Source: Casuarius casuarius
Taxonomy: Eukaryota; Chordata; Aves; Casuariiformes; Casuariidae
Direction: 5' to 3'
DNA length: 64,000 nt
NCBI GenBank assembly: GCA_003342895.1
Contig: PTFA01000012.1
Location: 8,542,252-8,606,251, forward strand
Position numbers and translations under genes: made by a program. Under the pieces are notes generated by a model. The model had not been told where the DNA came from and ran no database searches. It was given only the letters and a program-made list of their open reading frames with translations. Position 1 is the first letter of the stretch; each line of letters opens with the position of its first letter. Positions 26,637 to 38,852 of this stretch are shown here, piece by piece.

Positions 26637-27360
26637 GTAAAAACTACCCTTTTCTTCCTGGCTATGTGTGTGTAGGAGGATATCTGGGTATTGTATCTCA
26701 CTATGTCTTTGACAAAACAGGAATTCAATATCACATTTTCCTGTGCTTCAGAAACTGAAGGAAACATGGTTCATTCTGCTCAGATTTCCCAAGTGAATTC
26801 AAAAGAGCTATATACCCAAGTATTTAAATCCAAACTTTATCATGTAATAAAAGTACTGTATAGCTGTCATGTAATACTATCAGCTTCTTGCATCTGTTAA
26901 GTTAGAGGAAATAAAGAAATGGTTAAGAAATCATGTGATGGTGTAATTAATGACTTCCATGTGACATTCTGGTATTGTTTGTTTGAATGTTGAATGTTTG
27001 AATTTTACCTATAATTTTATTTTCTGGTATTTTTGTTTGTTATTCTTTTTTTTTCCTAAGCTGATATCCAAAATGGGATAACTATATAGATTTTTGCTTT
27101 TTTCTCTTTCCTTTTAAACAAAGGTGTGACAACAGCACGAAAATTTTGGCCAAAATGGTTAAAGTTTGACACGCTTTTAAACTGAGGTCAAGGGTCCCAT
27201 AATAGAGACCATTGGCCAAATTAACAATAGTGATCATTGCCAGTGCCATCTGTAGCTTAAAGCAATTTCAAGACTAAGAATTTGTACACTACCAATACAG
27301 TAATATGTTTTAGATAAAAATAGGTGGTGATAGAAATGACAGCAAGTTTGAAATTATTTA

Positions 27361-27443
27361 TTTCTCTTCTTTTCTCTTATTCTCTTGTAATAATACCTTA
27401 TTATTATTCTCTTTTATTCTCTTATTATCTATTATTATTATAA
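27361..27443. repeat. Degenerate TTCTCT / TTA simple repeat
   Basis: Starts as TTTCTCTTCTTTTCTCTTATTCTC-type pyrimidine repeats and passes into mixed TTATTATTATTCTC and ATTATTATTAT units. It is a compound, imperfect microsatellite. Confidence 0.85.
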
Positions 27444-30400
27444 GACATCTGCGTCCAGAATCAATTTGTAAAACAAGTTCTTTGCCTGCCATCTTTGGGC
27501 AGGGCTAGGATCTTTGCCCAATCCTAATAATATTCTTCTCTAATAGAGAAGACACTGATCAACATAATAGCTCAGGTTTTGTGATGTCTGCAGCTCAGTT
27601 TCATTTGGACACCAGACTTGCGTATCAGCTCCAAACACAGCGTGCCACTTCAGTGCCATATAGTGCTGGACTTTGCATAAGCTAAACAGATCTAATTTGC
27701 TTCTTTCTGGCAGTTTGTTGTCTATCAAAAATGATTTGACTACAGACAGCTAAGTCAAAAGCTTAGAAACCTGGAAAGGAGGGGACTTCAAAATATGCTG
27801 TTAGCAGAAAGAGGAGATGGTTAGCAGTGTAACTGTCTAATGCACTTTAGGACTACTATCACTAGGATGTATAGCCCCATTTCTGCTTTTTCCAGAAAAT
27901 CTAAACAATCCTATAGAGAACAGACAGTTAATAACACAACAGAAATAAATAGACCAGTTGCTTCTACCTGACATCCTTATTAACCATATGAGTCTAATCA
28001 AATACAGAAGATTCTTGTAAATGAACCAGCACAAACTAACCTGGGGTCTTGTTTTAATATTGCAAACATAACGATTAGCAGCTGCCTGGAGCCTCTAGAA
28101 AGAAAACTGCAAGAAACTGAAATCTTTATTTAATTTTGCATCTTTGTTGTGAAAATTAAGGTAATGGACTTTTATCTTTCTGTACCTAATCAAATACAGG
28201 TGTAGAGGAGCCAAAGGGAGAAAAAATGAAAGCAAAAGAGATACGATAGTTCTAGCATTTATTGGGGATGTAAGTCAGTCTCATAAAACAACAGACACTA
28301 AGTCACTGGGCTTTCATAAACTGTCTCATTGTCAAATTAAAAAATATTAAGGTTTTATATTGCTCCCTTTTGTCTTTTAAAACAGTTCCATATACAAGGA
28401 TGTAGCTATGTCACATGTCTGTAGGAGGGTTGTCTGTAGTAGTAAAATAGCTTATGTAGCTCTGGGTAATTTCTGATTGAACTGTACTATGCATTTTTTA
28501 TTTTTTAGTATTATAAGAATACAGGATACATAATTCTATTGTGTTCTGGAAAACTAAAATTCTTCTTTTAATTGAATTCAAACATATTTCAATGTATTTA
28601 ATGAGAATGAGAACAAATTTCACACAGTATGTACAGCAAAATAATACAATAAAGCCAACAAACATTTAAAAAGAAAGCTTCCTAATCCTTTCATTTCATA
28701 CTCTTTTATCGTTGTCAGCACTAAAAAATGAGTATTTATTTCTTTGCAGTGAACGCCCTACCACTTCCTTCATGTTTTTCTTCCATTCTAAATAATGACA
28801 GGTTTTGCAATCAATAAGACACTGATTATGTCTTTATTTTAGGAAATGGTAATACTTCCCACCTCCCAGGTCCAGACAGTCAATCCAGTCCTCAACCCAG
28901 TCTTTGCATTAATACAAGACCCAGACCTGACCATTTTTCACCTCTCCAGCCTCTGCTTCTTAGGGTAGAGCAGCCTGGGAACACAGGCTAGAAAGGAGCA
29001 ATGTCCAGTCCTGCTGCACGACCGGAGGAGGGAGGCACCTGGCCCATGGACAGTCTTATTTGTGTCATTTCTAACACACCTCCACCTGCCTAACCTGTAA
29101 TTAAGTGCTAAAGACCGGATTCGCAAGCATATGAGTCATTGCTCTGTTCAGTCTAAATTCCAGATACCCTTCTACCTCTGAAATCCTCACCCCCAAGTCA
29201 GACACCCTGGCTCTGGAAGAGAGCAGAAGCTTCAAGATGTGACTACATGGCAGTCTTCGATGCCTAAAAACACAGGTACAGCCGACTAAATACGCAGCCT
29301 GTAAGAGATGATAGCCATTTCAGAGATTTCAATCCTTATTACTGTGTCGCCACTGTAATTGCTATAGCACAAAAGATTAGGGGACTGCCCACAGGGTGTC
29401 ATAGGGCTTTTTTTCTACATGACAAGCTACAGAGTAGAGCACTTAACAGCCAGCAAAAACTCAAACCTTTTGTTTTTTTCTGCTTCCAGAAGTGAGACAG
29501 TTACTGAAGGACTCTTCAGCCCTCCAGTTATATGTATAACACTGCATGGTCAACTAGGGAGGATTATGGGGCAGAGGCAGCCCAAACAAAGCAAAAACCC
29601 AAATCTAGACCCTAGCAATTCGGACTTTACCCTAGACAAGGAGAGCCCCTGCTCTCAGTAGCTGTGTTTTGACACAACGTGACTACAGCTATTAACCATT
29701 TGTCTAATCACAGTCTCTGCGTGCAAGGCATTCGGTGAGCGTGCCAAATGCACTGAGAGGCTCTGAAGTGCTAAATGCACTTTCAGGAGATCAGGCTATG
29801 CTTGATTTCTGCATTGCAACAAAGTTTAGGCAACAGCTATGTCCCTAAGGCCCCAGACCCGGGCACTTCAGGCAAAGTAGTTTCCACAAAAGAGTTTTTT
29901 CAACTACTAACACAGGGCATTCAGTGATTTTTGGACACAATGTCAGGCAGCCACTGGAATGCAGCAGGCCAAATCACATGCAAACTAACCCCCTCCACAT
30001 AAGGCCTCCACCTGAAAAGTATTAAGTATCTAGGGTCACAGTTTTAAATGAGCAGAACTGCCATGCAGAAGTCTTTCGTGTTGGCAAATTATGAGCCAAA
30101 TTCATAGCGCAGAAAAGACATAAAGAGTAGGTAGCTTAGAAAACTGTGTAAGTCACGGGCATAATATACACAGATTGTATACACTTGAGGGTACACATAA
30201 ATAAAAATGACACTCCTGATCACTGGGCTGAGAGGAAGTGCAGTGGGAAAAGCAAGGAATAGATGTTCAAGATAAATTTGCAGGATCACAGCATGCTGAA
30301 GAGAGGTCTGAGAATTTATCTGCATGGTGTCTGAAGTTTTTTCCGTACCTGAGATAGCAAGTATTTTCATCCTTAGGAAAGATAAATACCAGCGCTCCAG

Positions 30401-30967
30401 AGGCAGTTAAACAGATTTCTATAGCAGTTAAATTATTGCAATAGCTGAAACCAGTTCTGCACTACACAAACCACATTCAGAGCTGATTTAAGTAGGTCCA
30501 ACTCTGTTTATTTTAACAAAGTTGTACAAGTTTGAATTTAGCCCTTTTTCATCATCGTAAAACGGTTACCCTGTGTGACCTAAAATAAAAAGTGTTTTTT
30601 CTTCCAAGTTCTCCCTAGTGAGAAAGTCAGTGTTACTGATCATTACACGGATATTAAGGTTCTGAATCAAGCAATACAGCACGTTCGGTACGAACTTTGA
30701 CTCTTAGCTTCTTACACTCTACTGGGATCTGTAACTTTCATCTGAACAAATAAAAAGCATGCTTTATTTTTGTAAACCCTTCCCCAAACCACCAGAAAAC
30801 CTTTGAAAAGAAATACATCTCAGTGCCTGCTGCCGTGTTGAATTTGTTTGGACAGATATATAAAAGATACTGCTAGTTATATATGTAAAGGGAGAGAGAA
30901 AGAGAAGAACCTGAGCATAAAGAGAAACTGTTAGGTACTGAAAAGCCAAAAGTTAGGTACTGTAAGC

Positions 30968-30991
30968 AAAAAAAAAAGGGGGGGGAGGGGG
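30968..30991 (+). repeat. A10-G8-A-G5 junction
   Basis: Ten A are followed directly by eight G, one A and five G. The G part is dense, but it has too few separate runs of three to meet the usual four-run G-quadruplex pattern on its own. Confidence 0.9.
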
Positions 30992-31813
30992 CTCTGGAGA
31001 AAAACTTTGCAAAGCTAACAGTAACAAAAGTGTTTTCATGGCATTTTTTCAACTACTAATGAAAGCAGTATGTAGCTAAAATGTAAATGTTTTTGCCCCA
31101 AAGGCCAATGTATTATGCTACTGCGTAACAACGCCTGTATGCACAAAGCAAATTTGTATAAATAAGACACTGCAGAGAATCTAAAGGACTCGGTTCTTTG
31201 TTCCTTATGGCTGATGTCAGTGGCAACTTTCTTTGACTACAGCAAAGCAGAATCAGGATTCCAGCGAGTTGGCTTGTAAATGGATTTACACTGGCCGCGA
31301 CAAGCTGGTAGAAATACCACGTGGATGCCATACAAAACACTAAGCAAATTGGAGCTTAAATTTTAGAAACCTGACTTCTCAGAAATTCTCCAACATTTTG
31401 CTACTCAGAAAATCTACATGGCTATTTTTATAGGCTCTTCTCATTTTGGCTTGCATAAATGTATTCCCTGATTGCATAATAAAATAAACATATTTTATAT
31501 TTAATGCTGTAAAGTAAATTTATTCCTGTTCAGGCAGCTTTTGAGGCAGTGTTTCTATTTTAATAATGTTAGTTCAAGTTATGTTTTAATTTGATTGTAT
31601 TTATTTACAATCTTATTTATAGGTAAACAAGTCTTTAAACAATGTAAAGAATTCTTGGATAGCAAATGAAGTGATATTAAAGAATAGGGGAAATTTAGTA
31701 GAAAAGAGAGCTCTCAAACTATATTTTTTTAAAGCCTGTAGGGAGTATTGCGTAAGACATATTTTTCATCGTTTCATTCTTCCTAAATTTCTGGGTTTTT
31801 ATATAACTTTATA

Positions 31814-31833
31814 CAGTTGTATTTATACAACTG
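31814..31833. repeat. Short perfect hairpin
   Basis: CAGTTGTA (31814-31821), a TTTA loop, then TACAACTG (31826-31833): an 8-bp perfect stem. Such small hairpins are common by chance in AT-rich DNA. Confidence 0.85.
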
Positions 31834-34800
31834 AAAATAACTGTCAATCCTTGGCTCACGGTGCCCATCAGTGACGAAAGAAAATTAGTTTGATACAATT
31901 TGTAAGGCTTTTCCTTGCTTACAATTTTACTGAATGTATAATACGGATAAATTATCTTAATAAATCTGCTCTCTGACTACAATTTCCACTTTGTCCTTTG
32001 TCTCAAGGCTATTTTCACATACCAATTGTAATGTATATGAAAACAAAACTATCATGTACTTCCTCTATTTCAGGAGGAGAGAAGAAGCTAGAGAAACTGA
32101 GATATTTATTAGTCTTTCCAATTCCTTACACAATGGATATAGGAGAATAATAGAGATATGTGTTTTGCCATGAAAAAAGAATTTAATTTCTTTACTAAAA
32201 TAAACCTACATTTTTCTGTGATTTATTGGTCAAGAACCAGTTCTGCCTAAGGTTTTTCTATTGCTCTTTATTCAGTGTTCACCTTTGAAATCTGTATCTA
32301 ATATATCTGGGATTCTTTTTCCTTCACCAGAAGAACTAATGTAATCAAGTGAATTTACTTAACTGGCATGAGAATCAGGATCTAGGAGCAAATCCATCTG
32401 AGTACTGTGCTAATGTTAAACTAGTATTCAGGTTGGAGCCTTTATTTAGAAATAAGACTTAAGTTTGAATTCAAAGGCTAAAAATTTACATTTCTTTGCA
32501 AGGTTGGGAACATTATACTCATAAGATCACATATTTCCAAAAGTTTCTGACAGCTCAAACCCTAGAAAGATCAACCACTTTTGGATAAATTGGAAAACAT
32601 CCAAATTCGACCCCAAAAGTAAAATATTCCCCACAGTAGATCCTAACTTGAAAATAGGTTCAAATCCAGAGATACTAATCCATCTCTCCACTTCCAATAT
32701 GAAAAGTTGAAAATTTCACTTATGTATCATTTAAGACCCTAATTTCTATGGCAATGGTAGTAAAACATCTTTACTTCAATTTTAAAGTTCATGAAGTGGA
32801 GTCAAAGAGCTGTTGAAAAGGAGGATTTATTCATTGTTTTATCCTGAAAAAGTTATTCTAATTCTTTTTTTCTTTCTTAAAGTTTTGAAGGTACAGATTT
32901 TAAGAGAACTTCTTTGGCTGTAAGGCTTTCAGTCCTGGCCTCACCATTGCATGAGAGCAGTTTTTTCATTCAATATAATTTTAAGTTTACACCTGAGCAC
33001 AAAACCCATTGTGTATAATGAGATAACTAATTAAGCTGACTATTACTTCATAACTTAAAACTTCACTTTTAGTGATCTCCTCAGCATTGACAGGGGTTAG
33101 TAGATTGCTGAAGAACTAAACTGTTAAGTATATCTTCTTTTGACATTGCATCACTTCAGCACTATTGCAAGATACTTTAATATTTGACTGAATGGGCTTA
33201 ATGTTCAAAACATTCCTGAGGAGACAAAACAGATTTAAAGCTAAAAACTCCTACAGTGCCATGTTTATTTCATTAGTTCTGAACAGTACTGCTGTTTCAA
33301 TCCATTTGCCTGACTCCAAAAACGCTACTAGTGAACGAGCTACCTTTGAGCCGTGGCTACATACCTCCTACAATAGGCACATTATAGGTAATACAAAGGA
33401 TTTGGGAATGGCTTGGCTCCAGATGCCTTGCAGGAACAGTTCTGACATTTCTGAAACCTGGCGAAGAGCCCCCATGAAAGCAATAGGAGATATTTCTATG
33501 TATGTTACACCAGAGCTTAATAGTAACCTCATGCAAGAGGGAAAAGTCAAGTAATAACCTTCGAATTTCTGTAATATCCTCTCTCTCCACCCTTGGCCAC
33601 CATAAACAAATGGCTGAGTGTGATGTTTATTAAACAAAACCCTGCAGTCTTTGAGACTGAAGACTACTGTAGGTTGGATTTATTCCTAATAGGTCAGTAT
33701 AGATTGTATCGTTGCCCCCTGTCAGCTCTTGATGACCACTAGAGACTTTAGACACAGAAAAACTGTCAATATCATTCATAGTTTAGGAGAGCATTTGGTC
33801 CTGGAATCATTGTTCCTTTAATCTTAAGTAACCCATCTTCTTTGTTGAAATTACAGTGAAATCAGGTATTTGTGCTTATGCCCAGTGAGGTGGTTTAACT
33901 GTGTTTACTGAAGAGGACGAAAAAAGTGGGGCTCTAATTTCTTCCTTGCAGTGTTTGTAATATCGACCAATATAAGTCTTAAAATACCACATGATAAATA
34001 GAGGCATGCACTGTCTGCCAGGCAACTAAACTGTGGTATGTTCTAGCAGTAAAACAGAAATGTTATTCACACCTGCATCATTTAATAATGTGGTCACCGT
34101 AGTGTAACTATAGGCCAGCTACCTTAGTTTCTTTGTTGCTTGCTGAACAAATAATGCCTTCCAAGACATCGCTAACTTCAATTTTTCATAAGAAATCAGC
34201 AAAGACTTATGAAGAAAACTCTATGCATTTTACATATAACATCACATAATTCTGCAAAAATTATAAATCACTACACCTTTGGGCAATATAATTAGTGCTA
34301 GTAAAGTTTCCAATACAGCGTATTTCACCTCAGACTGGCAGATGGGTCCTCCATTTCCTCAGCTCCTCCCAATGGCTCCACCCTCCACGACAGCATTGCT
34401 GTCCCACCAGTGGCCCACATTTGAATAAAACTATTTCTCCTGTCTTTCCTGTCTTCCCAACACCACAATATCTCTCTCTCTTTCCCACTTTCTGCCATGT
34501 CACCTGCCTCCTTCACCTTCAGTTTCATTATAATAATCCAAATGTCCCCATCTGCTCAGACTAAAATAACCTTTCTTATTTCCCCATTTCATTCGTAAAA
34601 GTACAATACCCCAAATTTCTTTTGCTGAGAGGAAAATACACACTGCTTTCTTCTTTGACCAACCACAGATAAGCTATGTGCATGCTGACTGATCATCCGC
34701 AAGATGGAAAACACTATTGCCCCTTGCTGCGAACCACACAGACCTTTACAAGCCACACATGGCTAACAGATAGGGTCCAGGAATACCTGTGAGTTAAAAA

Positions 34801-35344
34801 GATCACAGAAGCTAAAAAAGCAGATGCACCATTGCAACAGAAGAGTTCAAAAAGACTCAGGTATTTATGCTTCTCTAAAGTATCTGGGAGAAGTTTACCA
34901 GTCATTAAGTGCCTCAAAAATAAAAATACATTAGACTCACAATTGTTTTTGTGGGCTCAGCCCAGTAGATGGGGTGTGAGAATATTTACTGAATTGGAAC
35001 TAGCAAATAAAACTGTTAGAAACCTTCTAGTTTCTGAATTCCTATGGGATGGAAAGCCAGAGTCCAAGTTCCTCACTGCTGTCAAGACCAAGACAATTCT
35101 GGACATGGTCAGAAGCAAAAATTTAGGTACCACGGAGACTGTGGGTGCCTCCAGATGATCAGCAAATCAATTTGGGTCTTGCAGGATACAAACCACTCAG
35201 GAGCAATCTAGACCTGCATCTAACAACCTAGCTAAATACAATCCCTAAAATATATGCATTTTACAGCAGAATTTGGATGAATGTAGCAACTGCAGAGCTT
35301 TTCAGCAGTGCATATCAATTCACATTACATACCTGAGAAAGCAT

Positions 35345-35475
35345 ATTTACCCCAGTTTATAAAGTTTGGAACCTGTTACATAATGACAATAAGCAACTTG
35401 CCCAAGGTCATAAAAATAGTATGGCTAACAGTGCTAAGTAGAGGCCCCAATATCTACCCTTTAAGCCATAATATT
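35345..35475 (+). mobile_element. MIR-type SINE remnant (3' core)
   Basis: The text AGCAACTTGCCCAAGGTCA at about 35392-35410 matches the conserved MIR segment (…GTAACTTGCCCAAGGTCACACAGC…). Around it the order also fits MIR: a decayed 'CCCAGTTTATAAAG…' upstream in place of 'CCCATTTTACAGATGAGG', and 'GTATGGCTAACAGTGCTAAGTAGAGGC' downstream in place of '…AGCTAGTAAGTGGCAGAGC'. The tRNA-derived head is not recognisable. It is an ancient, long-inactive insertion in the plus orientation. Confidence 0.75.
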
Positions 35476-36245
35476 ATACTCCTTCCCCTTGTATAGTTGG
35501 AAGGGCTTGTTCCAGACCTTCTGAAAAATATAGCACTTCTATCCTTTAATTCAGTCCATTTGGTATTTATGGAATGTTGGTATTTAACTACAGATAACTG
35601 TCATTAATCTTACTGTTTAACATTAATAACATTAAAAATGTTATTTCAAAATTTTTCAAGACATCTTCCTTACAGAATTCTGCAAAGGAAGAGGAGACAT
35701 ATATCAAACTTCTGCGCATCCCCAAATTATCTAGCAATGTTACACCAAGGGATAAAAACAATCTCCCGTTACATGCATCAGAGAGACAGAGCCATCAGGT
35801 AGAATGGGAAGACCCAGGAATGGTGAGGTACCACCATCTGGTCAGGCCTTGAACCATATTTCCATGCCAGCTAGAATAACAGCCTGTCACGTGCTAAACA
35901 TCTCTTTGTAGTTACTGGGTTGTCCATCAAAAGAAAACATATGAGAAAACCCTGAAGATCTCACTTGGGTATTGTTAAAAGCCCACATCTGGATCTTCTG
36001 AGCCATTGGAAGGGAAATTATCACCTGAACAGGATATATATGGGTACTTGCTGCCATGGAGCAGGAGGAATACAGATAGAAAACTACTACTTTTCACTGA
36101 ATTGAAAGGCAAAAGGATACTACTCTGTAATGTTACTTCTCTTTAGCATGGTGGAGGGAAAAAGCCAGCTCTTTTACCTATTTGGAAAGAAGTCAGACCA
36201 CAGCCTTATGTCTTTCTGACAATAATGCTCCCTGAGCTGTGCTAA

Positions 36246-36306
36246 AGTATTAGGACTATATATATACACACTATACGTATAATACTATGCTTCAGTATTA
36301 GGACTA
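36246..36306. repeat. 13-bp direct repeat flanking an AT/AC core
   Basis: AGTATTAGGACTA occurs perfectly at 36246-36258 and 36294-36306, 48 bases apart. Between the copies lies alternating sequence including TATATATATACACAC and the palindrome TATACGTATA. The layout suggests a local duplication; the spacer is too short and featureless for a mobile element. Confidence 0.8.
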
Positions 36307-37573
36307 GAAAGAAACAAAACCTCGGCAGACCACCATATCTAAGACTATCTAAAGACAAAGCACAAGGAATGCTATATTTAACATGCCTCAGTTTTATTAA
36401 GTAACATATCTAGGAACAACCCAGTTATTTCACCAGTGAAAGTCATTTCTCTCTTAAAATCCATTTTCTCTGCTGAAAGATGGCCATCAGCTCCCCTTCA
36501 TGATCCCTTCAGTATGACTTCTCCTAGCACAAGAACTAAGCGGTCCTTGTTTTAGGTATTTAAATATCTCAGTTTTATTCTCTGTTCTCCTTCGCAGACA
36601 ATTTCTCCCGATTTATTTCCAGTTTATCAGATAATTAGAATAGCTTTCTTTTTCTACTCATTAGCAGTAAGTCAAAAAGTTTGAAGACCTTCTTTAAGGT
36701 TTCTAGGAACTATTGGGTTTACACAGTATCCGACAATCCAATCCATAATCAGGCAAATTGCTCGTTCTCTCAGCCATGAGGAAAAAGTAGTTACATAACA
36801 ATAGTTCTGCAAAAAATAGGAAGGACAAGAAACCACAAGGCATATTCTCAATGGGCCCACAGGCTCATTCTCCTCTGCTTGCTCAGACAAAATCTACGCA
36901 CCTATGAGGATATGAAATAACATTGTACCTAATCACGGTACCCAGAATCAAGACACTTTGACCTAATCAAGCACTGTTCTCATCAGCGACACTCCTTATG
37001 GCATTGCCATTCCTACTGAGTGTCTAATGACTTTTGGCTCGGTCCCCAGTCAACAAGTCTTTCTTTCTTGGCTGAAAACTTGGAATCCACAAGTGCTCTC
37101 CCCCATGTGTCAAAATTGTCATCTTGACAGTAGTAGTATAGAACATTCCTAGCCATGAAACCTAGAGTGTATGCGCACTTTCAGACAGAAACCATATGGC
37201 TCCACCATGTTAAAAGAGTTCAATATTTTTCCTCAGCCAAAAATGTTACAACACAGAGTCGGAAGTTCCAAATCTGTGAGTAATGAACCTCTTTTTATTA
37301 ACATTTACTTTCTACAAAATTATTTAGACCAGCTCTGTCATATCATCCTGAGGCTTAGCTGCCACAAACCCAGACTTACAGAATATCTCATAGCTCTAGA
37401 ATAAATACGGATACTTCAGAGAAAGAAATACACTGTGAGAAAAAGACTTTAAGCTTTCCAAAAGAATCCTTATTTTTAAGAATGTCTCTAAATCTCCATC
37501 TATTCTGCTGTAGTCTGGGAAGAGAATGCTGGGAACCCACCATTTCCTCTCATCTCATAAGCCGTATAAACTA

Positions 37574-37658
37574 ACACATATATACAATTTACACATACCT
37601 ACTCACACACATATATACGTACTCAATGTATACATACTATGTATATTATATATTACAC
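37574..37658. repeat. Cryptic CA/TA microsatellite
   Basis: Mixed ACACAT, ATATAT and GTATAC units with no long pure run: an interrupted, old purine-pyrimidine alternating repeat. Confidence 0.75.
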
Positions 37659-37924
37659 AAAGGAAAGAGATATACCTTTATTCAAATATAAAATATATTA
37701 CAGGCCTGCAACCATTTGTCATCATGATTAAAGTTTCAATAGGATTATACACATAAGAAAAGGAAGAAGAGCTGTAGCAGTTAGTCCCAAGTAGTTAACC
37801 TCAAATGATGCGCATATAACCCAAACAAAGGCTCAAAAAGAGACATTCTTCCATCTACTGCAAAGCATTCACAGATTTCCTTTATCATTCCCGCATGTGA
37901 AGCTGTTGAACACTGTCACCAACC

Positions 37925-38852
37925 TGAATGATAGGCCAGTATGCACCCTCTCCATCCAGGTTCTTCAATGGCACTGAGTAGGAGGAATGGTCACAGCCTT
38001 GGAGGTAAGAGCTACCATGTAGCAGGACTTCAGCAAGTCAGAGGAATGTGCTGTCAGAAACCTCACGACACGCAACACAGACAAATACAAAGCCTTGCAC
38101 CTGGGATGAAATAACCCCATGCAACAGTAGAAGCTGAGGACTCAGTGGTAAGAGATTTTTCAGAGAAGGACCCTGGTGTTCCTGATGGACAGTTAGTTGA
38201 AAGTGAGTCTGCAGCACTGCCTTACAGCAGTGAAAGCTAACCACATTCCAGGCTGCATTAGCAAAAGCACAGCCAGCAGCTCAAGGGGAAGCAGCTCAGT
38301 GATAATTCCCCTCTAATCAGTACTGGTGAGGCCACATTTGGAATACTGGATCCGGTTTTGGGTCCCCCAGTGCAACAAGCTGGAGTGAGTTCAGCAGAGG
38401 GCCACTGAGATGCTTAGCGAGCTAGAGCCTATGACATATACGGAGAGAGTGGTGAAACTTATTTCAGGCTGCTCAGCCTGGAAAAGAGGGGCTAAGGCTA
38501 AGGGGAGATCCTACTGCTGTCTCCAACTACCTAAAGGGGGATTATAGAGAAGAGGGAGCCAGACTCTTCTCAGGCATGCAGAGAGAGAGGACAAAAGGCA
38601 ACAGTCACAAGTCACAGCAAGAGAAATTCCAACTAGATATAAGGAAAATAACATTTTGCAATAAGAGTGTTTAAGCACTAGAACATATCTCCCAAAGAGG
38701 CTGTGTAATGTCCATCCTCAGAAATTTTCAAAAATAGCTGGACTATGTGCTAAGCAATCTGATCTATCTTTGAAGTTAGCTCTGCTTAGAGCTGGAGGCT
38801 CAACTAGATGTCCTCCAGGGATCCCCTCCAAACTAGATTATTCTATGATTCT
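37925..38852 (+). mobile_element. CR1 LINE, 5'-truncated copy with intact 3' end
   Basis: About 0.93 kb of CR1 in the sense orientation, covering the C-terminal end of ORF2 and the 3' UTR. Near 38310-38375 one frame reads SVLVRPHLEYWIRFWVPQ after a stop, matching the CR1 ORF2 motif 'ALVRPHLEYCVQFWAPQ'. Further hallmarks in order are a TTGCACCTGGG box (about 38094), TGGTGAGGCCACATTTGGA (about 38324), GCAGAGGGCCACTGAGATG (about 38394) and GCTCAGCCTGGAAAAGAG (about 38471). The element ends in ATTCTATG-ATTCT (38840-38852), the 8-bp-type terminal repeat of CR1, which lacks a poly(A) tail. Frame stops and indels are many, so it is dead. The 5' limit is approximate. Confidence 0.95.

Larger units (their letters stand above)
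26637..35344. other. Gene-free non-coding stretch
   Basis: No recognisable exon or RNA gene. Simple repeats and small inverted repeats inside it are listed separately. Around 33192-33637 frames of 120 codons (plus), 77 and 89 codons (minus) overlap, which indicates a locally stop-poor segment and not a gene I can name. The stretch near 28930-29060 is somewhat richer in G and C but has no recognised function. Confidence 0.6.
35476..37924. other. Gene-free non-coding stretch
   Basis: No exon or nameable transposon is seen. It includes a 13-bp direct repeat around an AT-rich core (36246-36306) and a cryptic AC/AT repeat (37574-37658). Confidence 0.65.

Noticed and set aside
30978..30991. G8-A-G5 as a G-quadruplex
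   Set aside because: Does not supply four separated runs of three G within this stretch.
32655..32672. GGTTCAAATCC as a tRNA B-box
   Set aside because: No A-box at the right distance and no foldable cloverleaf.
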